Assembly (NCBI RefSeq): GCF_002099195.1
Contig: NZ_NBYX01000006.1
Span: 287,538-351,537, forward strand
Direction: 5' to 3'
DNA length: 64,000 bases
DNA from: Burkholderia puraquae
GTDB taxonomy: Bacteria > Pseudomonadota > Gammaproteobacteria > Burkholderiales > Burkholderiaceae
Made by a program: the position numbers and the translations under genes. Every line of letters begins with the position of its first letter. Positions within the stretch are counted from its first letter, which is position 1. The notes beneath the pieces were generated by a model, which was given only the letters and a program-made list of their open reading frames with translations, did no database searches and was not told the origin of the DNA. Below, piece by piece: positions 54,931 through 63,976 of this stretch.

Positions 54931-55959
54931 ATGAAAACGACTCCCGGCCCGGTCATGCTCGACGTCGTCGGCACGGCCCTGTCGCGCGACGATGCGCGGC
55001 GCCTCGCGCATCCGAATACCGGCGGCGTGATCCTGTTCGCGCGGCACTTCCAGAATCGCGCGCAACTGACCGCGCTGACCGACTCGATCCGCGCGGTGCG
55101 CGAAGACATCCTGATCGCCGTCGATCACGAAGGCGGGCGCGTGCAGCGTTTCCGCACCGACGGCTTCACGGTGCTGCCCGCGATGCGCCGCCTCGGCGAG
55201 CTGTGGGATCGCGACGTGCTGCTCGCGACGAAGGTTGCCACGGCCGTCGGCTACATTCTGGCCGCCGAGCTGCGTGCTTGCGGGATCGACATGAGCTTCA
55301 CGCCCGTGCTCGACCTCGACTACGGGCACTCGAAAGTGATCGGCGATCGCGCGTTCCATCGCGATCCGCGCGTCGTCACGCTGCTCGCAAAGAGCCTGAA
55401 CCACGGGCTGTCGCTCGCCGGGATGGCGAACTGCGGCAAGCATTTCCCGGGGCACGGCTTCGCGGAGGCCGACTCGCACGTCGCGCTGCCGACCGACGAC
55501 CGCACGCTCGACGCGATCCTCAAGCAGGACGTCGCGCCGTACGACTGGCTCGGCTTGTCGCTGTCCGCGGTGATTCCCGCGCACGTGATCTATACGCAGG
55601 TCGACAAGCGGCCGGCCGGTTTCTCGCGCGTGTGGCTGCAGGACATCCTGCGCGGGCGGCTCGGCTTCACGGGTGCGATCTTCAGCGATGACCTGTCGAT
55701 GGAGGCCGCACGCGAAGGCGGCACGCTCACGCAGGCGGCCGACGCTGCGCTCGCTGCCGGTTGCGACATGGTGCTCGTCTGCAACCAGCCGGACGCGGCC
55801 GAGGTCGTGCTGAACGGACTGAAAGCGCGGGCCACGGACGAGTCGGTGCGGCGCATCAAGCGGATGCGCGCGCGCGGCAAGGCCCTCAAGTGGGACAAGC
55901 TGATCGCGCAGCCCGAGTATCTGCAGGCGCAGGCGCTGTTGAGCAGCGCACTGGCCTAA
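54931..55959 (+). CDS. nagZ: Beta-N-acetylhexosaminidase NagZ
   Basis: NagZ removes GlcNAc from muropeptides during cell-wall recycling in the cytosol; in many Gram-negatives this feeds the signals that induce AmpC beta-lactamase. The 342-residue GH3 protein has the motif AVDHEGGRVQRF, the KHFPGHG loop carrying the catalytic His, and the nucleophile Asp in IFSDDLSM. A terminator follows in both directions. Confidence 0.95.
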   Translation: MKTTPGPVMLDVVGTALSRDDARRLAHPNTGGVILFARHFQNRAQLTALTDSIRAVREDILIAVDHEGGRVQRFRTDGFTVLPAMRRLGELWDRDVLLATKVATAVGYILAAELRACGIDMSFTPVLDLDYGHSKVIGDRAFHRDPRVVTLLAKSLNHGLSLAGMANCGKHFPGHGFAEADSHVALPTDDRTLDAILKQDVAPYDWLGLSLSAVIPAHVIYTQVDKRPAGFSRVWLQDILRGRLGFTGAIFSDDLSMEAAREGGTLTQAADAALAAGCDMVLVCNQPDAAEVVLNGLKARATDESVRRIKRMRARGKALKWDKLIAQPEYLQAQALLSSALA

Positions 55960-56004
55960 GCGGGGAGGGGATGGTGCGGTATGCGCCATTCCCGTCGCCG
56001 AAAC

Positions 56005-56032
56005 AAAAAGCCGCGCTGCTGCGCGGCTTTTT
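56005..56032. terminator. Bidirectional terminator after nagZ
   Basis: AAAAAGCCGCGC pairs with GCGCGGCTTTTT around a TGCT loop. Flanking A- and T-runs make it work in both directions, ending nagZ and facing the response regulator 3' end. Confidence 0.9.
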
Positions 56033-56148
56033 CATGGGCTATTGCGGGCGCGAACCGGGCAGCTTCAGGAGTCAAGCGGGTCGCCGAAGCAAGTTTGAAC
56101 GCAACTAACGGTCAAGCCCTGCCAGTACCTGCAAACATCACGGCCCGC

Positions 56149-57534
56149 TCAGTTCACCTTCATCCGCTGCAACTTGTTGTACAGCGTCTTCGGGCTGATG
56201 CCGAGGAGCGTTGCCGCGCGGTGGCGCGTGCCACCGACTGCGTCGAGCGTCGCGCGGATCAGCAGATCCTCGACGTCGGACAGCGGCGTGCCGACCTTGA
56301 TCTGCACGCTGCTGCCGTTCAGCGCGGCACCGGCCGAGAAGCTTGGTTCGCCCGCGCGCAGCGTCTCGATGAAATCGCCCGATGCGTCGTACGCGAAGCG
56401 CACGCGCTCCTGCAGCTCGCGCACGTTGCCCGGCCATTCGTAGGACAGGCATTCGCGCACGAAGCCCGGCGCCGCGCGCTTGTCGGTCGTGCTGCGGCCG
56501 GTTGCGCGCGCTTCGCGGTTCAGTTCGTCGATCAGCGCGTCCGCGATCGCGAGCGCGTCGCCGTCGCGCTCGCGCAGTGGCGGCATCGTGATCGACGCCG
56601 CATCGAGGCGCAGCCACAGATCCTCGCGCAGCGTGCCGTTCGCGACCGCTTCGCGCGCCGGGCGGCGCGTGGTCGCGATCAGCCGGAAATCGCTCGTGAT
56701 CGAGCTCGTGCCGCCGATCCGCATGAAGTTCTGCGAATCGAGCGCATGCAGTAGCGCTTCCTGCAGGACGAGCGGCAGCGCGGTGATTTCGTCGAGGAAC
56801 AGCGTGCCGCCGCCGGCCTGTTCGAACAGGCCCGATTCGCGGCGCTCGGCGCCGTCGAACGCGCCGCGCTCATGGCCGAACAGCACGCTGTCGAGCGATG
56901 CGCCGTGCCGGCTGGCCTGCGCGATCGTCCGGCAGTCGAACGATACGAACGGCCCCTTGCGGCGCCGGCTCAGGTCGTGCAGCGTGCGCGCGGCCAGCTT
57001 CTTGCCGGTACCGGCTTCGCCCGAGAACAGGACGGCCGTTTCGGTGCGCGCGTTGTGCTCGATCATGTCGTACACGTGCTGCATCGCGTCGCTGCGGCCG
57101 ACCAACGCGCCGAAGCGGCCGAGATGGCGCAGCGATGCGCGCAACGACTGCACTTCGTCGATCAGTTCGTAGGGACGGGGGATCCGCGCGAGCAGGCTGC
57201 GCAGGCGCGGAATGTTGATCGGCTTCAGCAGGTAGTCCCAGATACCGTGACGCAGGCCCTCGATGGCGCTCTCGACCGTCGCGTTGCCCGTCAGCACGAT
57301 GACGGGCAGCGAGCCGTTCGGCTGTTGCTGCGGCAGGTGCTGGAGCAGGTCGAACCCGCTGCCGTCCGGCAGGTTCAGGTCGACGAGAACGACGTCGGGA
57401 ATCGAGCGGCCGAGCGCCGTGCGCGCCTCGGCGAGCGACGTGGCCGTGTCGACCGAGAAGCCGTCCGCGGCGAGCAGCGCGGTGAGGCCGGACAGACTGT
57501 TGGGATCGTCTTCGACAATCAGGGCGTGTGGCAT
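56149..57534 (-). CDS. NtrC-family response regulator with altered GAFTGA loop
   Basis: The 461-residue protein has a receiver domain (1-120) with Asp52 (VLVDLNLPDGSGF) and Lys104 (LLKPINIPR), an AAA+ domain with Walker A GEAGTGKK (172-179) and Walker [10 protein letters not shown] (242-250), and a Fis helix-turn-helix at the end (HRAATLLGISPKTLYNKLQR). The sigma-54 contact loop, GAFTGA in activators, reads GAFDGA (224-229). That Thr is usually essential for binding sigma-54, so the protein may not activate sigma-54. No histidine kinase is adjacent. The start at MPHALIVEDD (57534) is chosen over 57576. Confidence 0.88.
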   Translation of the reverse strand: MPHALIVEDDPNSLSGLTALLAADGFSVDTATSLAEARTALGRSIPDVVLVDLNLPDGSGFDLLQHLPQQQPNGSLPVIVLTGNATVESAIEGLRHGIWDYLLKPINIPRLRSLLARIPRPYELIDEVQSLRASLRHLGRFGALVGRSDAMQHVYDMIEHNARTETAVLFSGEAGTGKKLAARTLHDLSRRRKGPFVSFDCRTIAQASRHGASLDSVLFGHERGAFDGAERRESGLFEQAGGGTLFLDEITALPLVLQEALLHALDSQNFMRIGGTSSITSDFRLIATTRRPAREAVANGTLREDLWLRLDAASITMPPLRERDGDALAIADALIDELNREARATGRSTTDKRAAPGFVRECLSYEWPGNVRELQERVRFAYDASGDFIETLRAGEPSFSAGAALNGSSVQIKVGTPLSDVEDLLIRATLDAVGGTRHRAATLLGISPKTLYNKLQRMKVN

Positions 57535-57754
57535 GGTGGACGCGAGTCGAGTCAAGAGAGGCGGGCTGTCGGCCATCGGAGCCGCAGCCGCATGTCAGAT
57601 TAAAAACTGATTTTATGCCCCGCTGAACGCGTAACGAGCATTATTTCTCCGGCGCTATAAAACAGTTACCGATGATACAAATTGAATATCTTTACCGGTG
57701 GATTTTGTGCTTTACATGAGCCTGACGCGGGCTCGCTTGTTGGCGCCAGACAAA

Positions 57755-57783
57755 CAAAAAGCGCCCCGAAGGGCGCTTTGTTC
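57755..57783 (-). terminator. Terminator of efp
   Basis: GCGCCC (57761-57766) pairs with GGGCGC (57771-57776), with A/T extension, followed on the minus strand by TTTTTGTTTG. It ends the efp transcript. Confidence 0.85.
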
Positions 57784-57803
57784 GATGCGGGTATCGCTGG
57801 CGA

Positions 57804-58361
57804 TTACGCGCGGCTGCGGTATTCGTTCGTACGCGTATCGATTTCGATCTTGTCGCCGGTGTTGCAGAACAGCGGCACTTGCAGTTCGAAGCCCGTTGCG
57901 AGCTTGGCGTTCTTCAGCACCTTGCCCGACGACGTGTCGCCTTTGACTGCCGGCTCCGTGTAGGTGATCTCGCGAACGAGGACCGTCGGCAGTTCGACCG
58001 AGATCGCCTTCTCGTTGTAGAACACGACTTCGCACGCCATGCCGTCTTCGAGGTAGTTCAGCGCTTCGCCCATCATTTCCGCTTCGACTTCGAACTGGTT
58101 GTAGTCGGCGTCCATGAACACGTACATCGGGTCGGCGAAGTACGAGTACGTCACTTCCTTGCGGTCGAGCACGACGACGTCGAACTTGTCGTCAGCCTTG
58201 TAGACCGCTTCCTGGCCTGCGTTCGTCAGCAGGTTCTTCATCTTCATCTTGACGACGGCGGAGTTACGGCCCGACTTGTTGTATTCGGCCTTGGCGATGA
58301 CCCATGCGTCGCTGCCGATCTGCACGACGTTGCCTACGCGGAGTTCCTGTGCGGTCTTCAT
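57804..58361 (-). CDS. efp: Elongation factor P (Arg32 type)
   Basis: EF-P rescues ribosomes stalled on polyproline stretches. The 185-residue three-domain protein has the tip sequence [10 protein letters not shown], with Arg at position 32 where E. coli EF-P has a lysine. Arg32 EF-Ps are activated by rhamnosylation, done by EarP, encoded next upstream at 58487. The ATG at 58361 has AAGACCGC downstream and no strong SD. It is followed by a terminator. Confidence 0.96.
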   Translation of the reverse strand: MKTAQELRVGNVVQIGSDAWVIAKAEYNKSGRNSAVVKMKMKNLLTNAGQEAVYKADDKFDVVVLDRKEVTYSYFADPMYVFMDADYNQFEVEAEMMGEALNYLEDGMACEVVFYNEKAISVELPTVLVREITYTEPAVKGDTSSGKVLKNAKLATGFELQVPLFCNTGDKIEIDTRTNEYRSRA

Positions 58362-58486
58362 AAAAACTGTCCTGATCAAATCAAATAAATAGGTGCCTGA
58401 GCGTTGCGCAACGGCTGACGGCGCAAGCGTGCGTTCCGGTGGACGCCACAAGCGAGCGCTTGCCTGGTCAGCCGTCGGATAACCGC

Positions 58487-59680
58487 TTATTTTAACTGAG
58501 ATTTTGCGTATTCCGCCAGCTTTCCGGCGAGATCGCCGACGGCCGCCAGCGCATCGGCCCAGCGGGCCGCGTTGGCCTCCAGTGCGGCGCGGTGCTGCCA
58601 GAAATCGGCCCAGTCGGGCGTGCCGACGCCGTTCCATGCATGCCAGAATCGCTCGAGTGCCGCACGCGGCGCGTCGGCGAGGCCGGCCGACAGGTGCGCG
58701 AGCGCGGCGTCGAGCTTCGGCAGGTGCACGTCGTCGGCCTGCGGGTAGATGTGCCACACGAACGGCTTGCGTGCCCACTGCGCCCGGACGAACGAATCCT
58801 CGCCGCGCACGAAATTGACGTCGGCCACCCACAGCAACGGATCGTAGTCAGCCTGGGGGACGAACGCGAGCCCGTGTGCAGCCAGGTTGCCGCTGCGTGC
58901 ACGCGTGCCCGCTCCGAACGACTCGACCCCGAAAAAACGCGCGACGGCAGGCGACACGCGGCCGGCCGGCACGAGTGCGACGACCGGCGACGGGCCGTCG
59001 CGCCACTGCGCGAGCAGCGCGTCGACGGCCGGATTCTCGTACGCGAACAGGCTGACGACCGTCGTGCCGGGGGCTGGCTGCGCGCCGCCGGTCGTGTGCC
59101 GCCACCATGCGTCGCGCGCCGCCGCGTCGGTTTCGAAGGCCGTGCGGCGCGCATCGAGGTCGTGCTCCTTCGGGACGCCGCCGGTGCCGGCCGACAGGCC
59201 GGGGAAGAAAAACGTCTTCAGCAGCGGGTAGCGCGGGTGCGGCGACGGGCGCAGATGGAAATCGGCGACCCAGTCCTCGGCGCTCAGGTACTCGAGGTTG
59301 ATCCACACGGGGCGCCGCGCGCGGCGCGCCATCGCCGCGAGATATGCGCCGGGCAGCTCGCACGCGAACGCTTCGATCACGACATCGGCGATCTCCAGCG
59401 CGTCGCCGACTTCCGCGTGCCAGTGCTCGACCACGATCGCGTCGACCGTCTGTCGCCCCGCGTCGGGATCGACCCCGGGCAGCAGGCGCGCGAACGTGCG
59501 CAGGTCGTCGACGAACAGGCGAACCTGCCAGCCGTGCTCATGCGCGAGCTGGCGCGCGACGCGCCAGCAGACGCCGATGTCGCCGAAATTGTCGATCACC
59601 GTACAGAAGAGGTCGCAGGCGATCGGTTCGCCCGGCGCGAGCGGCGCGGCGGGCTGGGGGGCAGCGGTGGTGCGTGGCAT
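58487..59680 (-). CDS. earP: EF-P arginine rhamnosyltransferase EarP
   Basis: EarP moves rhamnose from dTDP-rhamnose to Arg32 of EF-P. The 397-residue GT-B glycosyltransferase has the motif [12 protein letters not shown] with the catalytic-site Asp30 and Asp34 (Asp13 and Asp17 in Pseudomonas putida EarP) and the conserved [12 protein letters not shown]. It is adjacent to efp, 125 bp upstream on the same strand, the usual layout of the EarP system. An N-terminal ~17-residue extension precedes the fold. Confidence 0.94.
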   Translation of the reverse strand: MPRTTAAPQPAAPLAPGEPIACDLFCTVIDNFGDIGVCWRVARQLAHEHGWQVRLFVDDLRTFARLLPGVDPDAGRQTVDAIVVEHWHAEVGDALEIADVVIEAFACELPGAYLAAMARRARRPVWINLEYLSAEDWVADFHLRPSPHPRYPLLKTFFFPGLSAGTGGVPKEHDLDARRTAFETDAAARDAWWRHTTGGAQPAPGTTVVSLFAYENPAVDALLAQWRDGPSPVVALVPAGRVSPAVARFFGVESFGAGTRARSGNLAAHGLAFVPQADYDPLLWVADVNFVRGEDSFVRAQWARKPFVWHIYPQADDVHLPKLDAALAHLSAGLADAPRAALERFWHAWNGVGTPDWADFWQHRAALEANAARWADALAAVGDLAGKLAEYAKSQLK

Positions 59681-59756
59681 CGAAGCGGGCCGGTGAATGC
59701 TCTAAACTGGCGATTCTAATAGACCCGTTCCGCGTTACAAGGCGCCCGGATCACGC

Positions 59757-61799
59757 ATGACATCCCCCGAAGCTTCCGATACCCCGTTCGAACCGAAGAA
59801 GATCCTTGCGCAATTGCCGCACATGCCGGGCGTCTATCGCTATTACGACACGGCGGGCGCCGTGCTCTATGTCGGCAAGGCACGCGACCTGAAGAAGCGT
59901 GTATCGAGCTATTTCACGAAGACGCAGCTGTCGCCGCGCATCGCGATGATGGTCACGCGCATCGCGCGCATCGAGACGACCGTCACGCGCTCGGAGGCCG
60001 AGGCGCTGCTGCTCGAGAACAACCTGATCAAGGCGCTCGCGCCACGCTACAACATCCTGTTTCGCGACGACAAGTCGTATCCGTACCTGAAGCTCACCGC
60101 GCACCGGTTCCCGCGGATGGCCTACTACCGCGGCTCGGTCGACAAGCAGAACCAGTACTTCGGGCCGTTCCCGAGTGCATGGGCTGTGCGCGAGAGCATC
60201 CAGATCCTGCAGCGCGTGTTCCAGTTGCGCACCTGCGAGGATTCGGTCTTCAACAACCGCACGCGGCCGTGCCTGCTGCATCAGATCGGGCGCTGCACGG
60301 CGCCGTGCGTCGGCGCGATCTCCGGCGAGGATTACGCAATCGACGTGTCGAACGCCGCGCGTTTCCTGCTCGGCCGGCAGTCCGAAGTGATGAAGGAGCT
60401 CGAGCAGAAGATGCACGCGTTCGCGGCCGAGCTGAAATTCGAGCAGGCGGCGGCCGTGCGCAACCAGATGAGCTCGCTCGCGACGGTGCTGCACCAGCAG
60501 GCGATCGAGGTCGGCAGCGACAGCGACGTCGACATCCTGGCCGTCGTCGCGCAGGGCGGGCGCGTGTGCGTGAACCTCGCGATGGTGCGTGGCGGCCGGC
60601 ATCTCGGCGACAAGGCGTATTTCCCGACGCACGTCGAAAGTGCGCTGACGCTCGCCGAGGGCGGTCTCGGCGATGAGTCCGAGCTGGCCGAGGCGGCTGA
60701 CGCAGCCGATGCGGCCGCCGACGCATTGCCCGACCTGCCTGCGGAAGAAGCCGGCCGCACGCGCGGCGACGCGGTGGCGTCGGTCGAGGCCGAGGTGCTC
60801 GACGCATTCATCGCTCAGCATTATCTCGGCAATCGCGTGCCGCCCGTGCTCGTCGTGAGCCATGCGCCCGCGAGCCGCGACCTGCTCGAGTTGCTGTCCG
60901 AGCAGGCCGGCCACAAGGTGTCGCTGGTGCGGCAGCCGCAGGGGCAGCGGCGCGCGTGGCTGTCGATGGCCGAACAGAATGCGCAGATCGCGCTCATGCG
61001 GCTGCTGTCCGAGCAGGGCTCGCAGCAGGCGCGCACGCGTGCGCTCGCGGAGACGCTCAGCTACGAATGCGACGATCTCGCGACGCTGCGGATCGAATGT
61101 TTCGACATCAGTCATACGATGGGCGAGGCGACGCAGGCGTCGTGCGTGGTCTACCACCATCACAAGATGCAGTCGGGCGAGTACCGCCGCTACAACATCA
61201 CCGGGATCACGCCGGGCGACGACTACGCGGCGATGCGGCAGGTGCTCACGCGCCGCTACGAGAAGATGGTCGAGCAGGCCGCGCAGGCGGCTGCCGCCGA
61301 CGATGCGGCCGGCATCGACGGCGAGTCGACGCGCCAGGCCGAGGCGTCGAGCCTGCTGCCGAACATCGTGCTGATCGACGGCGGCAAGGGTCAGGTCGAA
61401 ATCGCGCGCCAGGTGTTCACCGAGCTCGGTCTCGACACGTCGATGCTGGTCGGTGTCGCGAAAGGCGAGGGGCGCAAGGTCGGCCTCGAGACGCTCGTGT
61501 TCGCCGACGGCCGCACGCCGCTCGAACTCGGCAAGGAAAGCGCCGCGCTGATGCTCGTCGCGCAGATCCGCGACGAAGCGCACCGTTTCGCGATCACTGG
61601 CATGCGCGCAAAGCGGGCGAAGGCGCGCCAGACGTCGCGGCTCGAGGAGCTCGAGGGCGTTGGCGCGAAGCGCCGGCAGCGGCTGCTCGCGCGGTTCGGC
61701 GGGTTGCGCGGCGTCGTTGCCGCGAGCGTCGAGGAACTCGCGAGCGTCGAGGGCATCTCGCATGCGCTCGCCGAGCAGATCTACAAGCAGCTTCACTGA
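59757..61799 (+). CDS. uvrC: Excinuclease ABC subunit C
   Basis: UvrC makes the two incisions in nucleotide excision repair. The 680-residue protein has the GIY-YIG nuclease domain ([24 protein letters not shown]), the UvrB-binding coiled coil [12 protein letters not shown], the RNase H-like domain ([12 protein letters not shown]) and the C-terminal helix-hairpin-helix pair. It is about 70 residues longer than E. coli UvrC through two Ala/Asp/Glu-rich inserts at about 300-345 and 505-530. It is divergent from earP and precedes pgsA by 90 bp. Confidence 0.95.
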   Translation: MTSPEASDTPFEPKKILAQLPHMPGVYRYYDTAGAVLYVGKARDLKKRVSSYFTKTQLSPRIAMMVTRIARIETTVTRSEAEALLLENNLIKALAPRYNILFRDDKSYPYLKLTAHRFPRMAYYRGSVDKQNQYFGPFPSAWAVRESIQILQRVFQLRTCEDSVFNNRTRPCLLHQIGRCTAPCVGAISGEDYAIDVSNAARFLLGRQSEVMKELEQKMHAFAAELKFEQAAAVRNQMSSLATVLHQQAIEVGSDSDVDILAVVAQGGRVCVNLAMVRGGRHLGDKAYFPTHVESALTLAEGGLGDESELAEAADAADAAADALPDLPAEEAGRTRGDAVASVEAEVLDAFIAQHYLGNRVPPVLVVSHAPASRDLLELLSEQAGHKVSLVRQPQGQRRAWLSMAEQNAQIALMRLLSEQGSQQARTRALAETLSYECDDLATLRIECFDISHTMGEATQASCVVYHHHKMQSGEYRRYNITGITPGDDYAAMRQVLTRRYEKMVEQAAQAAAADDAAGIDGESTRQAEASSLLPNIVLIDGGKGQVEIARQVFTELGLDTSMLVGVAKGEGRKVGLETLVFADGRTPLELGKESAALMLVAQIRDEAHRFAITGMRAKRAKARQTSRLEELEGVGAKRRQRLLARFGGLRGVVAASVEELASVEGISHALAEQIYKQLH

Positions 61800-61889
61800 C
61801 GCGGCCGTGCGGCCGGCTGCCTTGCCAGCGTTCTTGTGGCAGGCCGGTCGACACGGCACAATTGCGAATCCTTTACTGTCCAGCATGCC

Positions 61890-62477
61890 ATGCCGTTCAA
61901 TTTCCCGATTTTCCTGACGTGGGTACGGATCGTGCTGATCCCGCTCGTCGTCGGCGTGTTCTATCTGCCGGACACGGTGATGGGCGGCGCGCACCGCAAT
62001 CTCGCGGCGGCGGCGATCTTCATACTCGCGGCGCTGACCGACTGGTTCGACGGCTATCTGGCACGCAAGTGGAACCAGACGTCGTCGTTCGGCGCATTTC
62101 TCGACCCGGTGGCGGACAAGCTGATGGTGACGGCCGCGCTGCTGATCCTCGTGCAGATTTCGCGGGTCGATGCGGCGATTGCACTCGTGATCGTCGGCCG
62201 CGAGATCGCGATTTCGGCGCTGCGCGAGTGGATGGCACAGATCGGCGCGTCGAAGAGCGTCGCGGTGAACCAGCTCGGCAAGTTCAAGACCGCATGCCAG
62301 ATGGTCGCGATTCCGATGCTGCTGTTCTACGGGCCGCTGCCGCTCGGCGTCGTGACGATCGATACGCGCGTGTGGGGCGAATGGCTGATGTATCTCGCCG
62401 CGGTGCTGACGATCTGGTCGATGCTGTACTACATGAAGCTCGCCTGGCCGCAGATTCGCGAGCGCGGCGGCGCATGA
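61890..62477 (+). CDS. pgsA: CDP-diacylglycerol-glycerol-3-phosphate 3-phosphatidyltransferase
   Basis: PgsA makes phosphatidylglycerol phosphate, the first step to phosphatidylglycerol and cardiolipin. The 195-residue membrane protein has the CDP-alcohol phosphotransferase motif DWFDGYLARKWNQTSSFGAFLDPVADK (key residues DG...AR...G...D...D) and four or five helices. uvrC-pgsA followed by tRNA-Gly and tRNA-Cys is the order also found in E. coli. Confidence 0.95.
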   Translation: MPFNFPIFLTWVRIVLIPLVVGVFYLPDTVMGGAHRNLAAAAIFILAALTDWFDGYLARKWNQTSSFGAFLDPVADKLMVTAALLILVQISRVDAAIALVIVGREIAISALREWMAQIGASKSVAVNQLGKFKTACQMVAIPMLLFYGPLPLGVVTIDTRVWGEWLMYLAAVLTIWSMLYYMKLAWPQIRERGGA

Positions 62478-62531
62478 AGTGCGTCACGCGTCTGGCCGAG
62501 CAGGTTTTTGGAAAAAGGGCTGGAAAAGCCC

Positions 62532-62560
62532 TTGACACACGAATGTGCCTTCGACATAAT
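62532..62560 (+). promoter_or_regulatory. Consensus promoter of the tRNA-Gly cluster
   Basis: A perfect TTGACA (62532-62537) and CATAAT (62555-62560) are separated by 17 nt. The tRNA-Gly cluster starts about 60 bp downstream. Confidence 0.9.
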
Positions 62561-62621
62561 CTCGCTTCTCCGCTGCACGACGAAGTAAGTGTGTGACGGG
62601 GAAGCGGTAGCGTAGCAATAC

Positions 62622-62697
62622 GCGGGAGTAGCTCAGTTGGTAGAGCGCAACCTTGCCAAGGTTGAGGTCGCGAGTTCGAGACTCGTCTCCCGCTCCA
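62622..62697 (+). tRNA. tRNA-Gly (anticodon GCC), copy 1
   Basis: A complete 76-nt tRNA: acceptor GCGGGAG pairs with CTCCCGC, anticodon loop CTTGCCAA with GCC, T loop GTTCGAGAC, and encoded CCA. Three identical copies stand in tandem, the first directly after the promoter. Confidence 0.97.
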
Positions 62698-62750
62698 GAT
62701 TTTTTCTGGCAGCGTGTTGTACGGCGAAGCGCTGCAGATGCAGGACGCAT

Positions 62751-62826
62751 GCGGGAGTAGCTCAGTTGGTAGAGCGCAACCTTGCCAAGGTTGAGGTCGC
62801 GAGTTCGAGACTCGTCTCCCGCTCCA
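62751..62826 (+). tRNA. tRNA-Gly (anticodon GCC), copy 2
   Basis: Second copy of the cluster, identical in sequence to copy 1 over 76 nt. It differs only in the flanking spacer. Confidence 0.97.
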
Positions 62827-62877
62827 GATTTTTCTGGCAGCGTGTTGTACGGCGAAGCGCTGCAGATGCAGGACAAT

Positions 62878-62953
62878 GCGGGAGTAGCTCAGTTGGTAGA
62901 GCGCAACCTTGCCAAGGTTGAGGTCGCGAGTTCGAGACTCGTCTCCCGCTCCA
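62878..62953 (+). tRNA. tRNA-Gly (anticodon GCC), copy 3
   Basis: Third identical tRNA-Gly copy with encoded CCA. A terminator follows 8 bp downstream. Confidence 0.97.
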
Positions 62954-62960
62954 AGTAATG

Positions 62961-62983
62961 GGGAAGCCACGCTTCCCTTTTTA
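62961..62983 (+). terminator. Terminator after tRNA-Gly cluster
   Basis: GGGAAGC (62961-62967) pairs with GCTTCCC (62971-62977), loop CAC, followed by TTTTT. It closes the tRNA-Gly transcript before tRNA-Cys. Confidence 0.85.
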
Positions 62984-63054
62984 TTTGATGGACTTCCGGT
63001 CCTCGAATAAAAAATCTGTCGCTTGCCTCACGGCATCCGGACAGTCCGCTTTTG

Positions 63055-63128
63055 GCGCGATAGCAAAGCGGTTATGCAGCGGCCTGCAAAGCCGTTTAGG
63101 CCGGTTCGACTCCGGCTCGCGCCTCCAA
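63055..63128 (+). tRNA. tRNA-Cys (anticodon GCA)
   Basis: A complete 74-nt tRNA: acceptor GGCGCGA pairs with TCGCGCC, the anticodon loop is CTGCAAA with GCA, T loop GGTTCGACTCC, and CCA is encoded. It is the last core gene before the integrase. No strong promoter is seen between the tRNA-Gly terminator and this gene. Confidence 0.97.
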
Positions 63129-63137
63129 GTAAGAAGA

Positions 63138-63170
63138 GAAAAAGCCCTGAGAAATCAGGGCTTTTTCTTT
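63138..63170 (+). terminator. Terminator after tRNA-Cys
   Basis: A 14-bp stem (63138-63151 with 63156-63169) capped by a GAAA tetraloop, with a long A-run and T-run, so it can act in both directions. It separates the tRNA-Cys from the integrase. Confidence 0.9.
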
Positions 63171-63197
63171 TTCTGGCCCGACTTTCATCCTTGTAAG

Positions 63198-63227
63198 AAA
63201 GTCGCCTAGAGTGGTACAAAGTCGCCT
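63198..63227. repeat. Direct repeats upstream of the integrase, possible arm sites
   Basis: AAAGTCGCCT occurs at 63198-63207 and 63218-63227, exactly 20 bp apart. AGTGGT (63210-63215) and ACCACT (63231-63236) form an inverted pair around the second copy. A partial AAGTCGGCT follows at 63261. Such repeats before an integrase gene are typical of arm-type binding sites; this is inferred only from position and pattern. Confidence 0.45.
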
Positions 63228-63301
63228 CTAACCACTCAAGAAACACGCGTAACCACGCCTAAGTCGGCTCTTTGGCCGTATAGGTGAGTTCGCATCAGCG
63301 C

Positions 63302-63976
63302 ATGGCGACCAAGCGACTACGACCCTCCGGAACGTGGGAATACATCATCCGACGTTCGAAGCTTCTCCCAAAGCCACTTTCCCTTACGTTTCAATCAGAA
63401 GAAGAGGGCGACGCGTACGTCGCCCGGCTGGAGCAACTGCTCGATGCCGGCATTGTGCCGACGGACGTCGTTGAGCAACGCGAAGCAATCGCAACGACGC
63501 TAGACGCTGTTCGAGAATATCTGCGGCGTGTGTCGGTGCCCGATTCCGACGTCCAGGTGCTAAATACATTGCTCGGCGGCCGACTTCCCTCGAAAGCGCT
63601 CTCTACCGTGGACTACGATTGGGCGGAACGATGGGTGACAGCAATGAAGCGCGAGCATCATTTGTCGCCGTCGACGATTCGCCACAATGTGGGGGCGCTC
63701 GCTCGCTGTTTCGATTGGGTGGTCAAGTCCGGCACTCCGATGCTTGCGGTCAATCCGTTGCGCCTGCTGCCTAAACGTTATGCGACCTATACCGATGACG
63801 ATCGAGTGGCAGTCGAAGCGCAGGATCGTGCGCCGAAAGAGGATGTGCATCGAGATCGGCGGCCGAGCGCAGAGGAGGAGGCCGAGATCCGCCGCATCAT
63901 GGCGGGTGGCAAATCGAAGGGGAGAGAGCGCGCTTTCGAGCTACCGTATCGGCCGGCGTTGGTGTTCCTGACCTGA
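63302..63976 (+). pseudogene. Phage-type tyrosine recombinase (integrase), frame interrupted
   Basis: The readable part (224 residues) has the N-terminal features of a phage/island integrase: a basic SAM-like start (LRPSGTWEYIIRRSKLLP), a core-binding domain with DWAERWVTAMKREHHLSPSTIRHNVGALARCFDWV, and VNPLRLLPKRY before the catalytic domain. It then stops at TGA (63974-63976), at RPALVFLT. One frame over, the next bases read ETILVAMR (63975-63998), which resembles the first catalytic Arg box. This suggests a one-base frameshift, so the gene may be inactive, or the window sequence has an error. Its codons are less GC-biased than the core genes nearby. The rest lies beyond the window. Confidence 0.65.

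Larger units (their letters stand above)
62622..62953 (+). repeat. Tandem triplication of the tRNA-Gly unit
   Basis: Three identical tRNA-Gly genes are separated by near-identical spacers of 53 bp (62698-62750) and 51 bp (62827-62877), each starting GATTTTT(T)CTGGCAGCG. The repeat period is 129 then 127 bp. The third copy lacks the spacer and is followed by the terminator. Confidence 0.92.
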
